From: Bifidobacterium breve
Lineage (GTDB): Bacteria; Actinomycetota; Actinomycetes; UBA12327
Length of the DNA: 12,181 nt
Assembly: GCA_943332445.1 (NCBI GenBank)
Contig: CALQPL010000009.1
Coordinates: 1-12,181 of the forward strand
Direction: 5' to 3'
Part shown: piece by piece, positions 1 through 5,966 of the stretch
How the letters are laid out: each line of letters opens with the position of its first letter
How positions within the stretch are numbered: the first letter of the stretch is position 1
The notes under the pieces: model-generated
What the model was told of the DNA's origin: nothing
The model's database searches: none
The model's input: the letters and a program-made list of their open reading frames with translations, nothing else
Position numbers and translations under genes: made by a program

Positions 1-15
1 CACACCGCAGCCCCG

Positions 16-426
16 ATGAAGGTTCTCGTCTATAGCGATGATGCCTCTGTTCGACAGCAGGTGGTCTTGGCCTTGGGCTCGCGACCAGCTCCTGAATTGC
101 CCACCATTGAAGTCACGGAAGTGGCAACCGAGCCCATCGTTCGATCGATTGTGGCCGCTGGTGGCATTGATGTGATCATCTTGGATGGTGAAGCGGTTCC
201 GGCCGGCGGCATGGGAATTTGCCGCAGTTTGAAAGAAGAGATCTACCAATGTCCACCCGTGCTCTTGCTGACCGCTCGTCGCGAGGATGACTGGTTGGCT
301 CGCTGGTCCAATGCAGAAGCCACTGTGCAGCACCCGCTGGATTCAATTGCTGTCGCGCACGCCGTTGCGGACCTGTTGCGCGCTCGGGTTGCCGGCTCCG
401 CTGCCAGCGCCTCGGCCCCGCGTTAA
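16..426 (+). CDS. Small receiver-like (CheY-like) protein, probably degenerate
   Basis: 136-residue protein that looks like a stand-alone response-regulator receiver domain with no output domain. The beta1 strand MKVLVYSDD is followed by an acidic pair (D8, D9). The beta3 strand VIILDGE places an aspartate at D57 where the phosphoacceptor lies, and PVLLLTA has the usual T86. The lysine that normally precedes proline at the end of beta5 is replaced: VQHPLDS has His106 before the proline. The missing switch lysine suggests a pseudo-receiver or one that is not phosphorylated in the usual way. The last ten or so residues are Ala/Ser-rich and probably disordered. The ATG has no clear Shine-Dalgarno sequence and only 15 bases precede it in the window, so an upstream start cannot be excluded. 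The stop lies 7 bases before the trpD start, so the two are probably co-transcribed. Function unknown; the fold assignment is from motifs only. Confidence 0.75.
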   Translation: MKVLVYSDDASVRQQVVLALGSRPAPELPTIEVTEVATEPIVRSIVAAGGIDVIILDGEAVPAGGMGICRSLKEEIYQCPPVLLLTARREDDWLARWSNAEATVQHPLDSIAVAHAVADLLRARVAGSAASASAPR

Positions 427-433
427 GTAGTCC

Positions 434-1513
434 GTGATGGCACAGCACGAGCCACAAGTGAACCCAGAAGCACCCGAGTGGCCGGACGTTCTTGGCGATC
501 TACTCCAAGGTCACGAACTCGATGCTCGAGTCACCTCTTGGGCGATGGATCAGATCATGACCGATGCCGCGAGTCCGGTGCAGATGGCTGGATTCCTCAT
601 TGGCATGCGGGCTAAGGGCGAAACCGCTACTGAAGTTACGGGCTTGGTTGACGCGATGCTGTCGCACGCACGCCGCATTGAGGTTCCCGGTCCCGCAGTC
701 GATGTTGTCGGTACCGGAGGAGACCGGTCAAACTCCGTCAACATTTCCACGATGTCGGCGATCGCTGCTGCCGGTACCGGTGCGCGAGTCGTCAAGCACG
801 GCAATCGCGCAGCCTCATCATCGTGTGGGTCGGCTGACCTCCTAGAAGCTCTCGGCGTTGACTTGGCGCTTACCCCCGATGCTGTTGCTGACGTGGGTCG
901 CGATGTCGGCATCACCTTTTGTTTTGCTCCGGTGTTCCACCCGGCTATGCGATTCGTCGGCCCGACGCGTCGCGAACTTGGGGTGCCTACCATCTTCAAT
1001 ATCTTGGGGCCCTTGAGTAATCCAGCACAGCCGGCCGCTTCGGCGATTGGATGTGGGGATCCGCGACGAGCTGAACTCATTGCTGACGTGCTGGCTCAGC
1101 GTGGCGCTACCGCATTGGTGTTCCGTGGCGATGACGGCCTAGACGAAATCACCACGACCACGTCAACGCAGGTATGGGTGGTCCATGAAGGCCGGGTCAC
1201 CAAGGACACGTTGAGCCCGCAGCGCCTGGGGTTGATTCCAGCCACCGCCGATGATTTACGAGGTGGCGATCCAGCAGCGAACGCGGCCATTGCGCGCGAG
1301 GTCTTTGCTGGGGCACCGGGTCCTGTGCGCGACGTGGTGGTGGCCAATGCCGCCTCGGCGCTGGTGGCCCTTGATATTCATTCCGGGGGGGCGGCCTCTG
1401 ATCTTGAAGACCTCTTTGTGGCTGCCATGCAGAAAGTCAACGCCGCGCTAGACAGCGGTCAGGCGGCTGCGATCTTGGATCGCTGGGTTGCTGCCACTGT
1501 TGCGCACGCGTAA
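434..1513 (+). CDS. trpD: Anthranilate phosphoribosyltransferase
   Basis: Transfers the phosphoribosyl group of PRPP to anthranilate, the second committed step of tryptophan synthesis, in the cytoplasm. The hallmark motifs are all present: GTGGD at residues 93-97 (PRPP phosphate binding), NIST at 103-106, KHGNR at 121-125, GSADLLEALG from 132, the anthranilate-site arginine in PTRRELG (about 179-180), NILGPLSNP at 189-197, and the acidic metal-binding pair D237-E238 in GLDEI. The 359 residues are slightly longer than the usual 340-350, the excess being at the N terminus. The start is GTG at 434 or the ATG immediately after it at 437; neither has a good ribosome binding site, so translation may be coupled to the upstream gene. 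No other trp gene is nearby, so this is an isolated trpD. The 3' end overlaps the convergent exonuclease gene by 66 bases. Confidence 0.97.
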   Translation: MMAQHEPQVNPEAPEWPDVLGDLLQGHELDARVTSWAMDQIMTDAASPVQMAGFLIGMRAKGETATEVTGLVDAMLSHARRIEVPGPAVDVVGTGGDRSNSVNISTMSAIAAAGTGARVVKHGNRAASSSCGSADLLEALGVDLALTPDAVADVGRDVGITFCFAPVFHPAMRFVGPTRRELGVPTIFNILGPLSNPAQPAASAIGCGDPRRAELIADVLAQRGATALVFRGDDGLDEITTTTSTQVWVVHEGRVTKDTLSPQRLGLIPATADDLRGGDPAANAAIAREVFAGAPGPVRDVVVANAASALVALDIHSGGAASDLEDLFVAAMQKVNAALDSGQAAAILDRWVAATVAHA

Positions 1514-3127
1514 TTGCAACTGCGGGTTGTTGGCTAGGACGCTTGCCGCATGTGGCAACGGGCTCATCCAGTCACTGTCGATGTGCACGAGTTCAATGCC
1601 GGGCGACTGAAGCCAGTACATCAGAGCAGTGGTTTCTTCTGCCGATGCACACGGAAGTTCATCGGCGTGCGGGTGACGGTAGGGAGTGGTGGCAAGTAGC
1701 GCATCTACTGTTGCGTCGAGGGCATGTCGATGGTGGATGCGTTGTGATCCACCAAACCTGCCATTGCTGATGGCCACGACATCCCAACTTGATGTGGCAT
1801 GTGGCGTAGGCGCCAGCGTGACCATGGTCGAGCAAGAAGCCAGGGACCGGGCTTGACTGGTCCACGTCGCGGCTCGCAAGAAGGATTCCAGACTGTCGCG
1901 AAGGGTTGCTGCTTGTTCGTATCGCTGGCGTTCGGCCAAGATATGGAGCTGTTCAAAAACAAACCCTGCCACGATCGACGGGTTGCTGATGATGTCGGAT
2001 ATTGACATTTCGCTGGTGGATCGGGTGACCAAGGACACCAATCGAGAAACATCCTGGGCAGTACGGCGGGAGGCAAAGGGGCCAAGGCTGGTGGTATCAC
2101 CGGTGAGGCTTCGATGGGCGATGAGGGATCCGCGAGTGCCTGCACGGAGCCAATAAACCCGTTCGGGTCGTTTGGAGCGTTGATTGAATTCCGGCTGATG
2201 CTCAGCAATCAGGCGTAGTTCACGAATACGTGCTTCGAGAGCGGTGGGGCATTCAATCGCGACGACCTGCGTGCACAACGTCAGCATGTACTTGATGCGA
2301 GAGCGTGTTTCGGCCGCCGTGAAATAGCTACGCACGCGCCGACGGATTGACTTGCTGGTACCGATGTAGTGGACGGTGCCGTCGTTGTCCTTAAAGAGGT
2401 AAACACCAGGAGTGTCCGGCAGCCCATCCGCTAAAGAGGCTTTGCGACGAATCGGCTCTGGAACCTTGGTGGAAAAAGTCAGTACGTCTTCCAGGGTATT
2501 GACATGCAATGTGCCTAAGCGCTCGAAGAGGCAATGCAATACGTGAACCGTTGCTCGAGCATCGTCCAGCGCGCGGTGCGTGGGCTGGGTAGGTGCCTGA
2601 AAGAAGTGGGCAAGCGTCGACAGTTTCGCATTAGGAACATCAGATTTCGACAGAGCTGATCGGGCCAGTCGAACAGTGTCAACTACTACCGGCTGTGGCC
2701 AGGAGTAATCGTGAGCAAGGCAGGCTCGCTTAAGGAAACCCACATCAAAGGGTGCGTTGTGTGCCACCACAACGCAGGACCCAAGAAATTCCAAGAATGC
2801 TGGAAGAACAGCCTCAATTGAAGGGCTGTCGGCGACCATCGCATTGGTGATTCCCGTCAGGACGGTGATCATGGGGGAGATCTCGTGAGATGGCCGAACC
2901 AGTGTGGCGAATTCGCCAATGATTTCGCCACCACGCACCTTTACGGCCCCGATCTCCGTTATCGCATCGCTGGCGTGAGTTCCGGTGGTTTCGAGGTCAA
3001 CGACGACAAATGTCACTTGGTCTAACGGGGTACCCAAGTCATCAAGACACAGTTGACCCATGGATCGTGATGTGGGTCGGGCTTGACCGTGTCGCATGGG
3101 CCCGACGCTAGGGCGAACCCCTGACAT
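1448..3127 (-). CDS. DEDDh 3'-5' exonuclease fused to a UvrC-type GIY-YIG domain
   Basis: 559-residue two-part nuclease. Residues about 38-205 form a DNA polymerase III epsilon-like exonuclease: motif I DLETTGT (D44, E46), motif II HNAPFD (D128), motif III HRALDD (H184, D189). Residues about 236-320 form a GIY-YIG domain: GVYLF at 241-245, YIGTSKSIRRRVRSYF starting at Y254, and the TALEARIRELRLIAEH helix carrying E298. The remaining 240 residues resemble the C-terminal part of the same actinobacterial fusion family and include a UvrB/UvrC-motif-like stretch (EQLHILAERQRYEQAATLRD). The family is presumed to act in DNA repair, like the UvrC homologue Cho, but the substrate is not shown here. 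The start is uncertain: ATGs at 3127, 3097 and 3061 all lie before the first motif, none with a clear ribosome binding site. The last roughly 20 residues are read through the end of trpD on the other strand. It lies 57 bases downstream of the phosphoesterase gene on the same strand. Confidence 0.93.
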   Translation of the reverse strand: MSGVRPSVGPMRHGQARPTSRSMGQLCLDDLGTPLDQVTFVVVDLETTGTHASDAITEIGAVKVRGGEIIGEFATLVRPSHEISPMITVLTGITNAMVADSPSIEAVLPAFLEFLGSCVVVAHNAPFDVGFLKRACLAHDYSWPQPVVVDTVRLARSALSKSDVPNAKLSTLAHFFQAPTQPTHRALDDARATVHVLHCLFERLGTLHVNTLEDVLTFSTKVPEPIRRKASLADGLPDTPGVYLFKDNDGTVHYIGTSKSIRRRVRSYFTAAETRSRIKYMLTLCTQVVAIECPTALEARIRELRLIAEHQPEFNQRSKRPERVYWLRAGTRGSLIAHRSLTGDTTSLGPFASRRTAQDVSRLVSLVTRSTSEMSISDIISNPSIVAGFVFEQLHILAERQRYEQAATLRDSLESFLRAATWTSQARSLASCSTMVTLAPTPHATSSWDVVAISNGRFGGSQRIHHRHALDATVDALLATTPYRHPHADELPCASAEETTALMYWLQSPGIELVHIDSDWMSPLPHAASVLANNPQLQLRVRNSGSNPAIQDRSRLTAV

Positions 3128-3184
3128 TGGGACACAGCACAGAGCGGCCCCACACGGCGCAGCACAGCCCAGAGGGGAGCGGCA

Positions 3185-4225
3185 TTAGCCGAGTCGGAAA
3201 GAGCCCTTCATGCTGTAGGCGGCCCGGGCTTTGCCTAGGAGTGGCAATCCGAGCAGTTCCTCTGTCGTTCGAAGCAATGAGTAGTGCGTGAAGTAGGAGG
3301 TCGACACTCGACCGGCGGGAGTGCGTGGAGAGATCACCAATGTCGCGATGGGGTTACTGGTGTTCCCCGCATTTTCGTCCTCGTCGTAGGTGATGAAAAG
3401 AACCGTGCGTCCACTTTGATATTGCGCGCTGTTAATGACCTTGGGAACAAAACGTGCTAACCACTGGTCACCGTAAGCAATCGAGGTGTCATGGGTATTG
3501 CTGCGTTGGTCGGGCACGATCAACGTGAAGGGTGCGGAAAAACTCGGTGTTGCAGTGAGCCGAATGTTTTGTGTCGCGCATTGGGATGCCACGTTGGTGA
3601 AATAGGTCGCAGGATTATGGCGCGGGACGTACGTTCCTGAATTTGATCTGTAGCAGGCGCTCGGCATGCTTTCGGCCAACGTACGCCAACGTCCGCTTCC
3701 TAGTTGGGAAAACAGGTTCGCCGCAGACAGTCGGTGAGCAGCGGGATTGGCATCGTCGGTGACGCCTTGTGTTCCGCCTGAGGTCATCGCGATGTAGTTC
3801 GGGAGTGAGGGATGAGTGATCGCGTGTGCGTTGCTGGCATACCCGCACTTCTTGCGAAGGCTGTTGAAGTAGGCCGCTTGGGTGTTATTGACGATCTGCC
3901 CGCGTCCGTGGTTTTCCATGATGATCCAGACCACGTGGTCGATGCGTGGAGCCGCGGACGCCACTCCACAAGGCCGAGTCGTGGTGATAGCCAAGGGGCT
4001 TACGGCAATGGGGGATGTTGCTACTGACGCAGTTACCGCGTTGCCGCTAGATGTGGCAGTTCCCGTGCTCGCGCTAGTTAGTGGCTTCGTGCGGGATGGC
4101 TGAGCCGAGGTCCCAGCAGAGGGAGCTTGGCAGCCCATCGCCAGGGAAGCAGATAACGCAACAACCACGACGCCACGGACCACAACGCCTGGTCGGACCT
4201 TGTCAGACCCCCCAATTACCTTCAT
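3185..4225 (-). CDS. Secreted phosphoesterase (acid phosphatase / phospholipase C-like family), putative lipoprotein
   Basis: 346 residues from the chosen ATG. The N terminus has positive charges, a hydrophobic stretch (VVVRGVVVVALSASLAMGC) and a lipobox-like end with Cys32, so it is probably exported and lipid-anchored; a Ser/Thr/Ala-rich linker (about 33-88) follows. The domain begins at RIDHVVWIIMENHG (E104, N105, H106), the metal-binding start of the phosphoesterase family (PF04185 type), then HPSLPNYIAMTSG (about 138-150), LIVPDQRSNTHD (about 235-246) and the closing LFITYDEDEN with D281 and D283. The likely role is extracytoplasmic cleavage of phosphate esters; substrate unknown. The reading frame stays open upstream to 4504, but that extension would run through the small CxxC gene on the opposite strand and lacks a signal sequence at its front, so ATG 4225 is preferred. 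No strong Shine-Dalgarno sequence is visible. It is divergent from the small CxxC gene, with 54 bases between the starts. Confidence 0.85.
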   Translation of the reverse strand: MKVIGGSDKVRPGVVVRGVVVVALSASLAMGCQAPSAGTSAQPSRTKPLTSASTGTATSSGNAVTASVATSPIAVSPLAITTTRPCGVASAAPRIDHVVWIIMENHGRGQIVNNTQAAYFNSLRKKCGYASNAHAITHPSLPNYIAMTSGGTQGVTDDANPAAHRLSAANLFSQLGSGRWRTLAESMPSACYRSNSGTYVPRHNPATYFTNVASQCATQNIRLTATPSFSAPFTLIVPDQRSNTHDTSIAYGDQWLARFVPKVINSAQYQSGRTVLFITYDEDENAGNTSNPIATLVISPRTPAGRVSTSYFTHYSLLRTTEELLGLPLLGKARAAYSMKGSFRLG

Positions 4226-4232
4226 TTCAGCA

Positions 4233-4252
4233 GGTCGCGCTCCCCAGCGACC
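4233..4252. repeat. Inverted repeat between divergent starts
   Basis: GGTCGC, 8 bases, GCGACC: a perfect 6-bp dyad in the 54-base gap between the start codons of the phosphoesterase and the small CxxC gene. It can also be drawn as a GGT/ACC plus CGCT/AGCG stem with a CCCC loop. It could be an operator for one or both genes, or simply a hairpin in the phosphoesterase leader. No convincing -35/-10 pair was found in this gap. Confidence 0.3.
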
Positions 4253-4265
4253 ATGACGTCGATAA

Positions 4266-4274
4266 GAGGAAAGG
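4266..4274 (+). promoter_or_regulatory. Ribosome binding site deciding the start of the small CxxC gene
   Basis: GAGGAAAGG ends 5 bases before the ATG at 4280. This purine-rich site favours 4280 over the in-frame ATG at 4253, which has no such site. Confidence 0.6.
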
Positions 4275-4279
4275 CTCTG

Positions 4280-4519
4280 ATGTCTGAATTGTTGAATCCT
4301 CAGTCCTGGCCAGCTACTCCGGTTACGGACACGGACCTTCGGGTGGATTGTCATGGCTGCACCGCCCGTCCAGTCGCGTGTGGAGATTGCATCGTTACCT
4401 ATCTTCTCGGCTCCCCACCCGAGGGAGTTGAGCTCGATCCTCAAGAACAAGCCGCTTTGGAGGCTTTGGCAGACGCAGGCCTGGTTCCTGCCTTGCGATT
4501 TCACCCGCCCACCGTCTGA
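4280..4519 (+). CDS. Small conserved-looking protein with CxxC-x6-CxxC motif
   Basis: 79-residue protein from ATG 4280 (88 residues if ATG 4253 were used). Four cysteines (C24, C27, C34, C37) in the arrangement CHGC-ARP-ACGDC suggest a small zinc ribbon or other metal-binding knuckle, perhaps redox-active. After it come a hydrophobic IVTYLLG segment and an acidic helix (ELDPQEQAALEALADAGLVP), ending with LRFHPP. There is no signal peptide, so it should be cytoplasmic. It resembles small uncharacterised actinobacterial proteins found near cell-wall hydrolase genes, but I cannot name a family with certainty. It lies upstream of the NlpC/P60 gene on the same strand, separated by the riboswitch leader, so it probably has its own promoter. 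Confidence 0.75.
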   Translation: MSELLNPQSWPATPVTDTDLRVDCHGCTARPVACGDCIVTYLLGSPPEGVELDPQEQAALEALADAGLVPALRFHPPTV

Positions 4520-4689
4520 GGCTTCTACTGTCGACCCTAGCCGGTGTGGATGGGATGGGTGAGGCGTATGAGGCTGGTGTGAATCCTGTGGTGAGGGGGC
4601 TACAGGAATCCACCGGTCGTATCCGCCACGCCGAACCCCAGTTTGTGCCTGATGGCGCTGATCCCTAGTCTTAAGTCACCTCGTTTTCG
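4520..4689 (+). other. Non-coding stretch between the CxxC gene and the riboswitch
   Basis: The gap from the CxxC stop to the NlpC/P60 start is 318 bases; this entry covers the part before the aptamer. It holds an imperfect hairpin at 4584-4607 (TCCTGTGG / CTACAGGA with one G-T pair) that is not followed by a T run, and a candidate promoter at 4643-4671. Open frames here are short and have no protein-like features. Confidence 0.5.
4643..4671 (+). promoter_or_regulatory. Candidate sigma-70-type promoter for the riboswitch / NlpC/P60 transcript
   Basis: TTGTGC at 4643-4648, a 17-base spacer, then TAGTCT at 4666-4671. The -10 fits the loose actinobacterial TAnnnT pattern; the -35 keeps only the TTG. 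Transcription would start near 4678, about ten bases before the aptamer, which is where a riboswitch leader should begin. The position is a better argument than the sequence. Confidence 0.35.
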
Positions 4690-4816
4690 AACGGGGCAAC
4701 GCCTAATCCCGGAGCGTCCGGGAACCGGGGACCCACGTACTTGGGGTGAATCGGTCGAACAGACCGTAGGGCCACACTTCCCAGCCCGAACCCGTCAGCT
4801 CACCTGGTCGGCGCGA
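4690..4816 (+). ncRNA. Cyclic di-AMP riboswitch (ydaO-yuaA type)
   Basis: The stretch carries the conserved blocks of the c-di-AMP aptamer in the right order: CGCC (4700-4703), TAATCC, CCGGGGACCCA (4725-4735), TTGGGGTGAATC (4741-4752), GTAGGGC (4766-4772), TTCCC, CCCGAACCCGTCAGCTCACC (4785-4804) and GGTCGGCG (4806-4813). Helices visible by eye: P1 CGCC/GGCG (4700-4703 with 4810-4813); a perfect 7-bp hairpin TCCCGGA-GCG-TCCGGGA (4707-4723); CCCA/TGGG (4732-4735 with 4742-4745); and a variable 5-bp hairpin CGGTC/GACCG (4752-4766). RNAs of this class sense the second messenger c-di-AMP and in actinobacteria sit before cell-wall hydrolase genes such as rpf and NlpC/P60; they usually switch expression off when ligand is high. 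Only about 24 bases separate P1 from the start codon, so no terminator fits between them. Boundaries are approximate. Confidence 0.93.
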
Positions 4817-4823
4817 GAGGAAG

Positions 4824-4829
4824 AGGAGG
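4824..4829 (+). promoter_or_regulatory. Strong ribosome binding site for the NlpC/P60 gene
   Basis: AGGAGG, 8 bases before GTG 4838, inside a purine-rich run that starts right after the riboswitch P1 helix. It fixes the start at 4838 instead of the in-frame ATG at 4643, which lies upstream of the aptamer. Confidence 0.85.
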
Positions 4830-4837
4830 CCGCCTTC

Positions 4838-5908
4838 GTGGCGACCCGATCATTTTTTAGCCATTCAACGCTTCGTGCTGTCGTCGGTCTGAGCGCTGCC
4901 ACTTTGGTATTCACCGTGGTTCCAGCCGGCTCATCGACTGCCGAACCATCACTGAGTCTGGCTGAGGTCACGCGCCAAGTCGCTGCTCTCAATGAGGAAG
5001 CCTCAAATGCCAACGAGGATTTTCTTGCGGCACAAATCAATGTGGACAACGCGAATCGTCGCCTGTCTTCGGTCCAGTCCCGCATTGCTCGCGAACAGCG
5101 CAGTCTCAATCGAGTTCAAAACGACATTTCAAGTTTGGCTTCCATTGCTTATCGCAGTGGCGGCTTGGATTCCTCGTTAGAGCTGTTGCTTGCCGATAAC
5201 CCCACTGAGTTTCTCAATCGCTCAGCATCCCTTGATCAAGTATCCCGTGGGCAAGGTGCTGCACTTCGTCGCGCGCAAGCCTCCAGCCAACGGTTGGCGC
5301 AAGATCAGTTGGCTTTAGGGCAAGAATTAGGCAGTTTGAAGTCGGCTAAGGCCAGTGCCGCCGCGGCTGCAGATGCGGTCAGTTCTCGGGCCGCCAAGGC
5401 TCGCGCATTGCTCGCCCGCCTAACAGCGGAGGATCGTGCCCGCTACGCGGCGGCGCAAGCTGCTCGACGGGCTTCTATTGCTCGAGCAAGCCGCGCAGCC
5501 ATCCGCTCGGGTGGATCTTCCGGTGGTGGATTTAGTGGCGGGAGCGCAGGATCAGGCCGCGCAGCCATTGCTGTGGCCTACGCCAAGGCTCAAGTCGGTG
5601 ACAATTATGTGTGGGGCGCTGACGGACCAAGTTCCTTCGACTGCTCTGGATTAATGCTGGCCGCTTGGCGTGCAGCTGGTGTCTCTTTGCCACACCAGTC
5701 AGGTGCCCAATATGGCAGCACGAGTCGCGTCAGTCGTTCCGAACTTCGTCCTGGTGACCTGATCTTCTTTTACAGCCCCATTTCGCATGTTGGCATGTAC
5801 ATCGGTGGCGGGCTCATGGTCCATGCTGCTAACCCCGGCGACGGTGTCGTGGTTGATTCAATCAACGGTTATTGGTCCGGTCGCTGGTCTGGCGCAGGTC
5901 GCGTTTAA
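4838..5908 (+). CDS. Secreted NlpC/P60 peptidoglycan hydrolase with coiled-coil N-terminal region
   Basis: 356 residues from GTG 4838. The N terminus is a signal peptide (basic start, hydrophobic core LRAVVGLSAATLVFTVV, probable cleavage after STA near residue 35). Residues about 40-215 are a long helical coiled coil rich in Ala, Arg and Gln, as in RipA- and CwlO-like hydrolases, where it mediates autoinhibition or partner binding. A Gly/Ser linker (about 224-240) leads to the C-terminal NlpC/P60 domain (about 243-356): catalytic Cys269 in FDCSGL, His317 in SHVGMYIG and His329 in MVHAANP. The domain should cut peptide stems of peptidoglycan outside the cell, typically between D-Glu and the diamino acid, during growth or daughter-cell separation. 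The frame is open upstream to 4643, but that extra 65-codon stretch is riboswitch RNA, not protein. Expression is likely governed by c-di-AMP. The metallopeptidase gene starts 58 bases downstream. Confidence 0.93.
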   Translation: MATRSFFSHSTLRAVVGLSAATLVFTVVPAGSSTAEPSLSLAEVTRQVAALNEEASNANEDFLAAQINVDNANRRLSSVQSRIAREQRSLNRVQNDISSLASIAYRSGGLDSSLELLLADNPTEFLNRSASLDQVSRGQGAALRRAQASSQRLAQDQLALGQELGSLKSAKASAAAAADAVSSRAAKARALLARLTAEDRARYAAAQAARRASIARASRAAIRSGGSSGGGFSGGSAGSGRAAIAVAYAKAQVGDNYVWGADGPSSFDCSGLMLAAWRAAGVSLPHQSGAQYGSTSRVSRSELRPGDLIFFYSPISHVGMYIGGGLMVHAANPGDGVVVDSINGYWSGRWSGAGRV

Positions 5909-5966
5909 TCACGTAGGACCACTGGCCTGACGTTTGCTCTGTCTTTAGTGCGGGTGCGCATCTACG

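Noticed and set aside
550..1080. 176-codon open frame on the minus strand inside trpD
   Set aside because: Antisense shadow of a strongly supported gene; composition is low-complexity Ser/Pro/Arg with no motif.
3128..3184. Repeated CACAGCACAG-like words between the phosphoesterase and exonuclease genes
   Set aside because: Short, imperfect and only two copies; could be chance in a GC-rich spacer.
4226..4504. N-terminal extension of the phosphoesterase to a 439-residue protein
   Set aside because: It would cover nearly the whole CxxC gene on the other strand, and the lipoprotein signal sequence starts only at ATG 4225.
4353..4562. 69-codon plus-strand frame overlapping the CxxC gene
   Set aside because: Shadow frame with no ribosome binding site; the CxxC frame has both a ribosome binding site and a cysteine motif.
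4584..4607. Hairpin TCCTGTGG/CTACAGGA as a terminator for the CxxC gene
   Set aside because: One G-T pair, long loop and no following T run; kept only as a description of the gap.
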